Source: Ancylobacter rudongensis (GTDB taxonomy: Bacteria; Pseudomonadota; Alphaproteobacteria; Rhizobiales; Xanthobacteraceae). From it: 64,000 nucleotides of DNA. Positions within the stretch are counted from its first letter, which is position 1. Each line of letters begins with the position of its first letter. The notes beneath the pieces are model-generated. The model saw nothing but the letters and a program-made list of their open reading frames with translations, had not been told where the DNA came from and ran no database searches. Positions 1-8,082 of the stretch are shown piece by piece. The stretch lies in NCBI RefSeq assembly GCF_900100155.1, contig NZ_FMTP01000001.1, positions 372,001-436,000 on the forward strand, written 5' to 3'. The position numbers and the translations under genes are program-made.

Positions 1-1
1 T

Positions 2-346
2 CTGATGGAAGAGGCCGCCGCCGCCGGCCCCTGGGCGGACCGCGTGGCCGGCGTGGCGCGTGACGTGCTTCCCGGCGTCGGCGCCTATTACGACCGGCTG
101 GCGCCGCTCGCCCGCCATGTCGACATCTGGCACACGCTCTACAACCACCCGCTGGACGGGGCCGGCGCCATCGCCGAGTGGTTCCGCTCCACAGGCTTGC
201 GCAGCTATCTCGCGCCGCTTGATGAGGCCGAGCGCGCCGCCTTCCTCACCGACTACACCGCGCGGCTGGAGCAGGCCTATCCGGCGCGGGTCGACGGCAA
301 GGTTCTGCTGCGCTTTCCCCGGCTGTTCATAGTGGCGGCGCGCTGA
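2..346 (+). CDS. tam: Trans-aconitate 2-methyltransferase, C-terminal part
   Basis: The reading frame is open from the left edge, so the gene is truncated and only about the last 114 residues are visible. They match my memory of the C-terminal half of Tam, a cytosolic SAM-dependent enzyme that methylates trans-aconitate: the segment around VDIWHTLYNHPLDG, the AEWFRSTGLRSYL stretch and the ending KVLLRFPRLFIVAAR are typical of the family. The SAM-binding N-terminal half lies outside the window. An internal ATG at 5 is unlikely to be the true start because the frame continues upstream of it. The next gene converges from the other strand. Confidence 0.85.
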   Translation: MMEEAAAAGPWADRVAGVARDVLPGVGAYYDRLAPLARHVDIWHTLYNHPLDGAGAIAEWFRSTGLRSYLAPLDEAERAAFLTDYTARLEQAYPARVDGKVLLRFPRLFIVAAR

Positions 347-452
347 GCCGGCACCGGGCCTGCTGTCGCGCCCGTGGGGCGCCGTCGAAGCCTTTCCGAC
401 GACCCCAGGTTCACCGAAAAAGCTCCAGCTCGTTGTCTCGTCGCGAGAGGCG

Positions 453-1532
453 CTAGCCCCAAAAGGCCTTCATCTCCGCCGCATCGGCCCGCCCGCGTTC
501 CTCGCCATTGGCGATGCAGGGCGCAATCCACTTTGGGTTCATGATGCTGTCGACATGGGAGACGCCCGGCAGCAGCCCGACCACCTTCAGAACCACGTCG
601 GTTCCCTGCGTCTTGAGGTCGGCAACCTCCTGCTGGAGCGTGTTGGGCAGGCCGGAGGTCCTCAGCCCGACCTTCGAGGCGTCGGAACTGCCGTCGGTCA
701 GCGAGATCACCAGCGCCCTCTTTACGCCCGCCACCACGTCGCAATGCGTGCTGGTCTGGCAGATGCCGCCATCCATGCACAGGCGGTCCTGCAGCCAGGT
801 CGGTCCCATGGAGCCCGGCAGCGAGGAACTCGCGGCACAGGCGTGGTTCACCTCGATTCCCGATGTGTGGGAAACAATGAGGCGCTCACCCGTGTAGCAG
901 TCAATGGCCGTGGTGTAGAGCTTGGGCGAGGGCCACGTCTCTTGGCCTATCAGCTTCTTCACGGCGGTGTAATAGCTGTCCGGACCGGCGGCATTGCGTG
1001 CTGCCAGCGCCGCACGACCGATCGCCTGGATGGTGGCCGGATCGGCCTTTGAGGCGGCGGTGGCCATGTGCCGGGCGCGAAGCTGGCTGACATTGGGTTC
1101 CATGGTCGGGATCAACTCGGCAAAAAGATCCGGGTATTTTCCGAGAAACGCCATTTCGTCGCCGAACTGGTCCAGATGCCCCGCGGTCAGCACGGCGCCA
1201 AGGAGAGAGCCAGCCGAGGTTCCCACCACGATGTCGGCGGTGGCGAGATCGACCCCTCCCGCACGCAGCGCGCGGATATAGCCGGCCATCCAAGAGACGA
1301 GATAGGCACCACCGCCGCCGAGCACGAGGCCACGTTCCTTGCCGGTGCCAAGGCGTGGCGTATAGGGAATGGGATGGGCGAGTCCGTCATTCCACGCGTC
1401 CGTGTCCGGTTTGGCAGGTGTTGTGGTGTCGGGAGTTCCAATGTCGCCGGAAGATTTGGCCCGAGCACTGGTCATGGGATTGAAAAGAGCGCCAGTGGCG
1501 CTCGCGATCAGAAGATCACGACGCTTGAACAT
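453..1532 (-). CDS. Tat-exported patatin-like phospholipase
   Basis: A 359-residue patatin-family acyl hydrolase (lipid acyl hydrolase or phospholipase A type). The glycine-rich oxyanion segment GGGGAY is at residues 72-77, the nucleophile elbow GTSAGS at 104-109 (Ser106), and the dyad DGG at 254-256 (Asp254), so the Ser-Asp pair is complete. The N-terminus FKRRDLLIASATGAL looks like a twin-arginine signal, which would place the protein in the periplasm or outside. I chose the ATG at 1532 rather than the in-frame TTG at 1571 because it starts directly at the signal peptide and has a GAGGTGGGGGG stretch upstream. The substrate is unknown. It stands alone, between convergent tam and a divergent transglycosylase gene. 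Confidence 0.85.
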   Translation of the reverse strand: MFKRRDLLIASATGALFNPMTSARAKSSGDIGTPDTTTPAKPDTDAWNDGLAHPIPYTPRLGTGKERGLVLGGGGAYLVSWMAGYIRALRAGGVDLATADIVVGTSAGSLLGAVLTAGHLDQFGDEMAFLGKYPDLFAELIPTMEPNVSQLRARHMATAASKADPATIQAIGRAALAARNAAGPDSYYTAVKKLIGQETWPSPKLYTTAIDCYTGERLIVSHTSGIEVNHACAASSSLPGSMGPTWLQDRLCMDGGICQTSTHCDVVAGVKRALVISLTDGSSDASKVGLRTSGLPNTLQQEVADLKTQGTDVVLKVVGLLPGVSHVDSIMNPKWIAPCIANGEERGRADAAEMKAFWG

Positions 1533-1729
1533 CAATGCAGTAGGCCCCCCACCTCGTTGCGATGCCTTCAACCGCGATGGTCTATTCCAAGTAGAACACT
1601 ACCGTCGCGGGGTATCAACCCGCATGACCCGCTTTTTCCGTGCAATGTCCATCGTCGCCCGTCGGCAGACTCCGGCCCGGCATCCCGCCACGGTTCACAG
1701 CCGGGCGCGATCCGGGTTATCTCAGGAGC

Positions 1730-2962
1730 ATGATGATCCGATCGCTCCGCCTGTCGCTTCTCGCCGCCGCCCTTTCACTTCTCCTCCCCGCCGGCCCGGC
1801 TTTCGCCGATGCCGGCTTTGACCGCTGGCTGGCGGCGCAATGGCCGGCGGCGCAGGCCATGGGCATCTCCCGCGCCACTTTCGAGCGCGAGACGGCCGGG
1901 CTGGAGCCCGACTTCTCGCTGCCGGACCTCGCTCTGTCCGGCAAGCCGAAGGCGCCGGACCGGCAGGCGGAATTCGTGCAGACCCCGGCCGCCTATGTCT
2001 CCGACAAGGCGATCGCCACCTATGCCGCGCGCGGGCGGAAGCTGGCGGCGCAGTACCGCACGCAGTTAGCCGCGCTTGAACGCCAGTTCGGCGTGCCGGG
2101 GCCGATCCTGCTGGCGATCTGGGCGCGCGAGACCTCCTATGGCGGCGCCAAGCTCAGCCATGACGCGCTGCGCGTGCTGGCGACGCAGGCCTATGTCGGC
2201 CGCCGCAAGGAGGAGTTCCGCGCCGAGTTTCTCGCCGCGCTGAAGATCCTCGACGAAGGCCATGTCACCCGCGCCGGGATGAAGAGCTCCTGGGCCGGGG
2301 CGATGGGGCTGACCCAGTTCCTGCCCACCGGCTATCTCGCCTATGGCGTCGATCTCGATGGCGACGGCACCGCCAATATCTGGAGCGATGTGCCCGAGGC
2401 GCTGGCCGCCACCGCCAGCCTCTTGAAGGAGAAGGGCTGGCAGAGCGGCAAGCGCTGGGCCTATGAGATCACCGTGCCGCAAGGCTTCGACTGCACGCTG
2501 GCGGAGCCGGAGGTGCAGCTGCCGATCGGCGAATGGCTGAAGCGCGGCGTGAAGATCGCCGACGGGCGCCGCGTGCCGCCCTCCGCCCTCAAGGACGAAG
2601 CCTCGATCATCATGCCGGCCGGGCCCTATGGGCCGACCTTCCTCACCCCGGCCAACTACTTCGTGCTCAAGAGCTATAATTTCGCCGATCTCTATGTGCT
2701 CTATGTCGGCCATCTCGCTGACCGCATCGAGGACGACCGGCCCTTCGCCCATGACTGGGAGCAGATCGCGCTGGTGAAGACGCGCGATCTTGAATTCATG
2801 CAGAAGGTGCTGACGCGCGAGGGCTTCTATGCCGACAAGGTCGACGGCAAGGCCGGCATGAAGACCCGCGCCGCGCTCGGCGCCTACCAGAAGGCCAACG
2901 GCCTCGCCGTGGATTGCTGGCCGGACGCCGCCGTGCTGGCCCATATGAAGAAGGGCGGCTGA
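1730..2962 (+). CDS. Lytic murein transglycosylase (MltB/SLT_2 type) with peptidoglycan-binding domain
   Basis: A 410-residue periplasmic enzyme that cleaves the MurNAc-GlcNAc bond of peptidoglycan with 1,6-anhydro product formation. A signal peptide (SLRLSLLAAALSLLLPAG, cut near AFA) is followed by an SLT_2 domain at about residues 28-330. The catalytic Glu is Glu134 in IWARETSYGG, and GAMGLTQFLPTGYL at 190-203 is the family substrate-groove motif. Residues 350-405 form a PG_binding_1 domain (DGKAGMKTRAALGAYQ). AGGAG lies just before the paired ATGs at 1730 and 1733. It is one of two MltB-like proteins in the window; the other, at 38770-39597, lacks the C-terminal binding domain. Confidence 0.92.
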   Translation: MMIRSLRLSLLAAALSLLLPAGPAFADAGFDRWLAAQWPAAQAMGISRATFERETAGLEPDFSLPDLALSGKPKAPDRQAEFVQTPAAYVSDKAIATYAARGRKLAAQYRTQLAALERQFGVPGPILLAIWARETSYGGAKLSHDALRVLATQAYVGRRKEEFRAEFLAALKILDEGHVTRAGMKSSWAGAMGLTQFLPTGYLAYGVDLDGDGTANIWSDVPEALAATASLLKEKGWQSGKRWAYEITVPQGFDCTLAEPEVQLPIGEWLKRGVKIADGRRVPPSALKDEASIIMPAGPYGPTFLTPANYFVLKSYNFADLYVLYVGHLADRIEDDRPFAHDWEQIALVKTRDLEFMQKVLTREGFYADKVDGKAGMKTRAALGAYQKANGLAVDCWPDAAVLAHMKKGG

Positions 2963-2975
2963 GGCGCGGCGACCG

Positions 2976-3007
2976 ATCCCGGATACGGCCGATGGCCGTT
3001 CCGGGAT
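2976..3007. terminator. Inverted repeat between convergent genes
   Basis: Nearly perfect arms (ATCCCGG-A/T-ACGGCC and GGCCGT-T-CCGGGAT) with a three-base loop lie between the transglycosylase stop and the prmB stop. There is no T-tract. It may act as a bidirectional transcription end, but the core ATCCCGG...CCGGGAT also appears at 29186-29220 and 30206-30271, so it may be a member of a dispersed intergenic repeat family. Confidence 0.55.
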
Positions 3008-3019
3008 GACGACGCGGCT

Positions 3020-3961
3020 TCAGCGCGGCATGCGGTTGATGACGCGCAGATCGGCATTGACCGCGAGATCGACGGCGGAGAGCCAGAACACCTCGCCCTC
3101 GCTGTCCTCGGTGTCGAGCCAGAGGAAGGGCAGGTGGGCGTATTCGGCTTCCAGTATCTCCTTGCCGGTGCCGATCTCGCAGATCATGCCGCCGCCGGGC
3201 GACAGATGGTCCGGGGCGGCGGCGAGGATGCGGCGCACAATGTCGAGCCCGTCCGGCCCGCCGTCAAAGGCGAGGCTCGGCTCGTGGCGGTATTCCGCCG
3301 GCAGCGCCGCCATCGCCTCTTCATCGACATAGGGCGGGTTGGTGATGATGAGGTCATAGACCTCGCCCGCCAGCGGGCCGAACAGATCGCCCTGCAAAAG
3401 CCGCACGCGCCCGGCCAGCTCATGCTCGGCGACGTTCTCGGCCGCGAGGGCGAGGGCGTCGGGCGAAAGGTCGACGCCGTCCACCTGCGCATTGGGGAAG
3501 GTCATGGCGGCGAGGATGGCGAGGCAGCCCGAGCCCGTACACAGGTCCAGCACCCGCCCGACCATCTCCGGCTGCGGCACCAGCGAGAAATCGCCGCCGG
3601 TGAACAGCTCGCCCGCCATCAGTTCGCCGATGAAGGAGCGAGGCACGATCGCACGCGGGTCGGAGCGGAACGGCACGCCGCCAATATAGGTCTTGCCCAG
3701 CAGATAGGCGGCCGGCTGGCGGGTGGTGCAGCGCCGGTCGATCAGGTCGGCCAGACGCGCGCGCTCCTCGGCGGTCAGCCGGGCATCGAGCCAGGGCGAG
3801 AGGTCGTCCACCGGCAGGTGCAGCCCTTCCAGCACCATGAAGGCGGCCTCATCGAGCGCTTCGCTGGTGCCATGGCCGAAGGCGAGCCGGGCTTGGTTGA
3901 AGCGGCTGACGCCATAGCGCACGAAATCCCTGACCGTCTTCAGATCGTCCGTTGCCGCCAT
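3020..3961 (-). CDS. prmB: Ribosomal protein L3 N5-glutamine methyltransferase
   Basis: A 313-residue cytosolic SAM-dependent methyltransferase of the HemK/PrmB family that methylates the side chain amide of a glutamine, in PrmB on ribosomal protein L3. Motif I LDLCTGSGCLAIL is at about 138-150, the acidic motif VDGVDLS follows at 160-166, and the diagnostic NPPY is at 208-211. The helical N-terminal domain (1-120) and overall length fit PrmB better than PrmC (HemK), although the assignment rests on remembered family sequence. The ATG at 3961 (MAATDDLKTV) was preferred over an in-frame upstream start at 3985. Confidence 0.88.
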   Translation of the reverse strand: MAATDDLKTVRDFVRYGVSRFNQARLAFGHGTSEALDEAAFMVLEGLHLPVDDLSPWLDARLTAEERARLADLIDRRCTTRQPAAYLLGKTYIGGVPFRSDPRAIVPRSFIGELMAGELFTGGDFSLVPQPEMVGRVLDLCTGSGCLAILAAMTFPNAQVDGVDLSPDALALAAENVAEHELAGRVRLLQGDLFGPLAGEVYDLIITNPPYVDEEAMAALPAEYRHEPSLAFDGGPDGLDIVRRILAAAPDHLSPGGGMICEIGTGKEILEAEYAHLPFLWLDTEDSEGEVFWLSAVDLAVNADLRVINRMPR

Positions 3962-4043
3962 CGTGCCTCTCCTTGTTTGGCGCAAGGGTCAGCACGGCAG
4001 GGCGGGGAATGCAAGCCGGGCCTCCCCAACAGGACGCGCCCTC

Positions 4044-4121
4044 GCGGCGTGACAGGTCCCCTCCGGGGCTTGTCATCGCGGCGTGACAGGTTCCCCTGGG
4101 GACTTGTCATCGCCCTGTGAC
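4044..4121. repeat. Tandem 34-bp palindromic repeats in a divergent promoter region
   Basis: Two head-to-tail 34-bp units (4044-4077 and 4078-4111) share GCGGCGTGACAGGT at the left and CTTGTCATC at the right. Each is itself an imperfect palindrome of the form TGACA-N16-TGTCA with a central CCCC/GGGG stem (4050-4075 and 4084-4109). A third partial copy (GCCCTGTGAC) follows. They lie between divergent prmB and the small acidic ORF at 4162, where operators would be expected, about 40 bp before the latter's start. Confidence 0.75.
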
Positions 4122-4161
4122 GGGACGATAGGAAGGGGACATTCTCGCACGGGGATATTTC

Positions 4162-4446
4162 ATGGCCGAGGCGCCGGACGACGAAATCACGCTTGTCATC
4201 GACCGCTCGGTCGCCGTCGTGCTGTTCGAGTTCCTCTCGCGCACGGTGGACGATGCCGATGGCGAGGCGATGGCCGAGTTCATCGAGGACGAGGCGGAAA
4301 TCCCCGCTCTGTGGGCGCTGCTCGCCGGGCTGGAAAGCGTGCTGACCGAGCCGATGGCGGAGGACTATGAGCGCCGCGTGCTCAAGGCCCGCGACGCGGT
4401 GATGAAGCGCTTCGGCGGGGCGTTTTCCGGCAAGGGCGACGACTGA
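4162..4446 (+). CDS. Small acidic protein of unknown function
   Basis: A 94-residue protein I do not recognise. It is strongly acidic (pI low; many Asp and Glu), has no signal peptide, transmembrane segment or cysteine, and looks helical. The N-terminal part contains a hydrophobic strand (AVVLFEFLSRTV) and the C-terminal part a basic patch (YERRVLKARDAVMKR). The composition and codon use match the neighbouring genes. It is preceded by a set of 34-bp palindromic repeats that may control it. It ends 35 bp before the convergent SGNH hydrolase gene. Confidence 0.65.
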   Translation: MAEAPDDEITLVIDRSVAVVLFEFLSRTVDDADGEAMAEFIEDEAEIPALWALLAGLESVLTEPMAEDYERRVLKARDAVMKRFGGAFSGKGDD

Positions 4447-4480
4447 GCCGGCCGCTGCGGGCGATGCCTGACCGCTTCGC

Positions 4481-5344
4481 TCAGGGCGCCGCGCTCGCCG
4501 GCACCGCCATCGCCGCAGGTCTGGCGGCGGGTGCCGCTACCGTGCTGGCGGCGACAGGCTTGGCCGGTCCGCCGACATCGGCGGCGCGCTGCTGCGATTC
4601 GATGTTGGCGACGAGGGCGCGGCCGAGATCGCGCGCGAAGCAGTTATAGCCCCAGTCATTCATGTGGAACTGGTCCTTCCAGAGGAAGGATTCGAAGCCC
4701 ATCGACGCCCTTTCATGCCAGTCGCGCATCAGCGCGAAGCGCGGATAGACCGCGACGCCTTCCTCCGCCGCCACCTTGGCGATCAGGTTGACCATCGGCC
4801 CGCTATCGGCGTCGGCCAGCACGCGCGGGGCGTATTGCGGGTCGACCAGCACCAGGTCGGCGCCGATCGCCTTCACCCGGGCGATGGCCTCGTGCAGCAG
4901 CGCGTCGGCGGCGGCGAGGCCGCCCTCGCGGAACAGGGCGTTCACCCCGGACTGCCAGATCACCAGCGTCGGCTTCAGCGCCGCGACATCGGTGTCGAAG
5001 CGCGCCAGCATTTCCGGCGCGTCCTGGCCGTTGATGCCGCGATTGACGACGGTGATATCGGCGGCGGGAAAGCGCTCGCGCAGCATCGCCTGCAGCCGGC
5101 TGGGATAGGCGGCGTCGGGGACGCTGGCCCCCGCTCCGGCGGTGGAGGAGGAGCCGATGGCGACGATCACCACCTTCTCGCCGGCGCGCAGCTTTGCCGC
5201 GGTGCGGGCGAGCGGCGCGTTCAGTCTGGCGAGCGTCTTCGCGGTCGGGCAGCCGGCCGGGATCACCGTCTGCGCGGCCGCCGGCAGCGCGGGGGCGGCG
5301 AGGAGGGCGGATAAAGCGAGGGGGGCGAGAAGGCGCAGGTGCAT
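4481..5344 (-). CDS. Secreted SGNH/GDSL-family hydrolase
   Basis: A 287-residue exported SGNH-fold esterase or acetyl-transfer enzyme. Signal peptide 1-24 (LLAPLALSALLAAPALPAAAQ). Block I is AIGSSSTAG with the likely nucleophile Ser66; block II glycine is in NRGINGQD (about 101-108); block III Asn is in WQSGVNAL (about Asn135); block V is KDQFHMND giving Asp224 and His227. All four SGNH residues are therefore present. It is the last gene of a minus-strand operon: its ATG directly follows the stop codon of the preceding SGNH-like gene (TAGATG). The C-terminus carries an Ala/Pro/Val-rich tail. The substrate may be an acyl group on an envelope glycan, given the upstream OpgC-like acyltransferase; that is inference. 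Confidence 0.85.
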   Translation of the reverse strand: MHLRLLAPLALSALLAAPALPAAAQTVIPAGCPTAKTLARLNAPLARTAAKLRAGEKVVIVAIGSSSTAGAGASVPDAAYPSRLQAMLRERFPAADITVVNRGINGQDAPEMLARFDTDVAALKPTLVIWQSGVNALFREGGLAAADALLHEAIARVKAIGADLVLVDPQYAPRVLADADSGPMVNLIAKVAAEEGVAVYPRFALMRDWHERASMGFESFLWKDQFHMNDWGYNCFARDLGRALVANIESQQRAADVGGPAKPVAASTVAAPAARPAAMAVPASAAP

Positions 5345-6127
5345 CTAGCGGGAACCGAGCGTTCTGAGGTCAACGCCATCGACGATCATGCCGACCAGCA
5401 GGCGGCCGATGCAGCTGTGCACATCGTCGAACAGCGAGGGGGAGGGGCGGGCGGTGTCGAAGTCGAAAATGCCCTCGTCTTCCCAGAACCGCATGATCGC
5501 GTAGCGGTCGAAGAACGGCACTCCGCCGAGGCGGGCGGCCCAGCGCAGGGCGTTGGTATAGGCGCCGATATCGAAGGCGAAGGCGGTGCGCGGGCTGTAT
5601 TGCGGGCTGACCAGAATGACATCGGCGCCGGCATCGTGGGCATAGCCGATGCCGGTATCGACCGAGTCGGAGAAAATGGAGGTCTCGGCGCCCAGAATGG
5701 CGTCGAAGGTGCCGGTCTGCCAGATCATCAGCGCCGGCTTCGTCTCCGCCAGCATCGCCGGCAGATCGTCGAGCAGCGCCTCGGCGGTGGCGCGCGGCTG
5801 GCTGCGGGTCGTCACCACGACGCCGCCCTCGGGGTAACGGGCGCGCAGCCTCTCCTCGATATAGCTGGGGAAGCTGCGCAGCGCGACCGTCTTGCCGCCC
5901 TCGGTGCCGGCCATGGCGGGCCGCTTGGGCGTGGTGGCGCTGTTCACCACCAGGATGGTGGTCGGCTCCTTCTTTTCCAGCGAACGCGCTAGCCGCGGCA
6001 GCGGAAAGCCCGCCCGGGTGAGGGCGGAGGGCGCCGCGCACACCTTGCCCGTCTCGGCCGCGACGCCGGAGGCGCCGCCCAAGGCAAGGACGCTTGCGAA
6101 GACACTACCCAAAATCCAGCGTTTCAC
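5345..6127 (-). CDS. Divergent SGNH-hydrolase-like secreted protein
   Basis: A 260-residue exported protein, clearly a paralogue of the next gene downstream (shared stretches such as ILVSPQYSPR versus LVLVDPQYAPR, and similar spacing). A likely nucleophile is Ser63 in VVNSATTP and a block V dyad is Asp234/His237 in FDDVHSC. However, the block II Gly/Asn region reads TTRSQPRA and block III reads WQTGTFDA, so the oxyanion Asn is missing. It may be a partner or a binding subunit instead of an active esterase. I chose the GTG at 6127, which begins at the signal peptide KRWILGSVFASVLALGG; the longest frame would start at 6190, inside the upstream opgC-like gene. Confidence 0.72.
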   Translation of the reverse strand: MKRWILGSVFASVLALGGASGVAAETGKVCAAPSALTRAGFPLPRLARSLEKKEPTTILVVNSATTPKRPAMAGTEGGKTVALRSFPSYIEERLRARYPEGGVVVTTRSQPRATAEALLDDLPAMLAETKPALMIWQTGTFDAILGAETSIFSDSVDTGIGYAHDAGADVILVSPQYSPRTAFAFDIGAYTNALRWAARLGGVPFFDRYAIMRFWEDEGIFDFDTARPSPSLFDDVHSCIGRLLVGMIVDGVDLRTLGSR

Positions 6128-6138
6128 GTTGAACCGCG

Positions 6139-7335
6139 CTAGCCAGCCCTCTTGCGCGCAGCCCTGTCGCGCTCGGCGCGAGCATACCACGACAGCAATG
6201 CCGAGAGACCTACCATTAAGGCGATGCCGGACACGCTCATCGTCAACTGCATGAGCACCGTGCCGGAGACCTCGTTCAGCACGAAATGTGCGGCAAAAGA
6301 AAGGAAGACGCCGAAACAGAACACTTCAAGTGAGTGCTGGCCGCACATGATGAGCGGTTTCAGTATCTCCCAGCGCAGAAAGGCGGCATGCACCGGTATC
6401 AGCCTGACGATCACCACCGCCAGCGCCAGAAAGTGCAGGAAGCGCAGCACGGAAAGGTCGGTCTTGCTGATGGGATAGATGATGTCGCCGATTGCCGGCG
6501 GTACGAAGCCTTCCATCGGCGGCCAGTACCAGCTCGTCACCACCGCCAGCGAGAGCGCGAGATAGAGCACGGACAGGGCCAGCACCACCCGCGAATGCAC
6601 CAGCCCGGCCAGCCGGTCGCTGCCGCCCAGCCCGCACCAGCCGCCGAACACGAACATCAGCTGCCAGGCGAAGGGATTGAAGAACCACATCCGGTCGTCG
6701 GGATAGCCCGGCAGGTTGAAGCCGAGGAACTGCACCGCCAGCCACAGCAGGAAGGAGGCGCCGAGCGTCGCATCGGCCCAGCGCTTCAGCGCCCACAGGA
6801 TCGGCGGAAAGGTCGCCAGCAGCACGATGTAGAGCGGCAGCACGTCCATATTGGCCGGGCGGAACTTCAGCAGCAGCGCCTGCACCAGCGCCACGTCGGG
6901 CTCGGCGAGGAACTGCAGCGCCCCCATCTCCTCGGCATAGAGCGGGTTCTCGAAGCTGCCGACGACATAGGAAATCTCGGCGAGATAGATAACGAACAGG
7001 AAGATGAAGGCGACATAGAGCTGCCAGGCCCGGCGCAGGATGCGGGCCGAGGTGACGAGCACGCCGCTGGAATCGAGCTGGCGGCCATAGACCATGGCGG
7101 CGGTGTAGCCGGAGATGAAGACGAAGATCTCGGTGGCGTCGGAAAAGCCGAAATTGCGGTTGGTGATCCAGTTGCCGACATTGTTGGGCACATGGTTCAG
7201 GAAGATGAACCACAGCGCCAACCCGCGGAACAGGTCGAGCCGCAGATCGCGCCCGGAGGCGGCGGGTGGGGCCGGCCTTTCGGCCGGCTCCACGGGAGTG
7301 TCCGCCGTCGCGGCGTGGGGCGCAGGCACCGGCAA
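6139..7335 (-). CDS. opgC: OpgC-domain membrane acyltransferase
   Basis: A 398-residue polytopic inner-membrane protein with about ten hydrophobic segments, of the OpgC family that transfers succinyl groups to osmoregulated periplasmic glucans. The N-terminal sequence RDLRLDLFRGLALWFIFLNH, with its D-x-F-R-G-hydrophobic-H signature, and FGFSDATEIFVFISGYTAA are characteristic. The first 30 residues are a Pro/Ala-rich cytoplasmic tail. It sits five bases after an HdeD-like gene and 11 bases before an SGNH-like gene, forming a four-gene operon of acyltransferase plus two esterase-like proteins. No glucan synthase (ndvB/opgH) is in the window, so the acceptor glycan is inferred. Confidence 0.85.
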   Translation of the reverse strand: MPVPAPHAATADTPVEPAERPAPPAASGRDLRLDLFRGLALWFIFLNHVPNNVGNWITNRNFGFSDATEIFVFISGYTAAMVYGRQLDSSGVLVTSARILRRAWQLYVAFIFLFVIYLAEISYVVGSFENPLYAEEMGALQFLAEPDVALVQALLLKFRPANMDVLPLYIVLLATFPPILWALKRWADATLGASFLLWLAVQFLGFNLPGYPDDRMWFFNPFAWQLMFVFGGWCGLGGSDRLAGLVHSRVVLALSVLYLALSLAVVTSWYWPPMEGFVPPAIGDIIYPISKTDLSVLRFLHFLALAVVIVRLIPVHAAFLRWEILKPLIMCGQHSLEVFCFGVFLSFAAHFVLNEVSGTVLMQLTMSVSGIALMVGLSALLSWYARAERDRAARKRAG

Positions 7336-7339
7336 GCGG

Positions 7340-7918
7340 CTATTTCTTCAGGCCGAAGCCGAGGAACAGCACGGCGATGCCGTTGAACACCAGGTCGATG
7401 CCGAGCAGCAGGCCGAGCACCCACAGGCCGCTGACCGGCCAGCCGGCGATGATCTCGATGCCGAGCAGGACGGCGATGGCGGCGGAGAAGGCGATCCAGC
7501 CCCAGCCATCGGCCGGGCGCAGCTGGAAGGCGGCAACCAGGCGAAAGACGCCGCCGATGATCAGCGACACGCCGAGGAACAGGGTGAGGAACTCGGCCGC
7601 CACCATCGGCACGAAGATGCAGACGAGGCCGGCGGCGAGAAACAGCACGCCGTCGAGCAGCCAGAAGGCGAAGGCGCCCCAGGTCTTGACCTGGAAGGCA
7701 TGGATGATCTGGGCGCCGCCGGAGATGGCCATCATCACGCCGATATAGAGCACCGACACCACGGTGCTGAGCACGAGATTGCCGAGCGCGATGGCGCCGG
7801 CCATGACCATCAGCAGCCCGAGGGCGACGAACCACCCCCATTTGGCGCGCAGTTCGGAAAGATGACCGGCGACCATGCCGCCCGGTGTCGGCGAGAGGGA
7901 GCCCGTTTGCGAAGCCAT
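7340..7918 (-). CDS. hdeD: HdeD-family membrane protein
   Basis: A 192-residue inner-membrane protein with six predicted helices in three pairs, matching the HdeD family linked in Escherichia coli to acid resistance. Recognisable segments are WGWFVALGLLMVMAGAIALG and VLYIGVMMAISGGAQIIHAF. The function in this lineage is unknown. The ATG at 7918 has a GAGGA ribosome-binding site about eight bases upstream and was preferred over 7933. It is the first gene of the hdeD-opgC-SGNH-SGNH operon. The stop is separated from the opgC start by only four bases. Confidence 0.82.
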   Translation of the reverse strand: MASQTGSLSPTPGGMVAGHLSELRAKWGWFVALGLLMVMAGAIALGNLVLSTVVSVLYIGVMMAISGGAQIIHAFQVKTWGAFAFWLLDGVLFLAAGLVCIFVPMVAAEFLTLFLGVSLIIGGVFRLVAAFQLRPADGWGWIAFSAAIAVLLGIEIIAGWPVSGLWVLGLLLGIDLVFNGIAVLFLGFGLKK

Positions 7919-8082
7919 GTGGTTGATCCTCATTCTTGCCCGCCACGCCGGCAGCGCGGTAACGACGTCCCGCCTCCGGAGTTCCAGCGACTCGTCCTGA
8001 ACGAGCGCCCTATCGTATAGACAGGGGGCGCCGAGCTGTAGTCATGGAATAACCCGATGTCGAACCCCGACCGGACGCCGCG

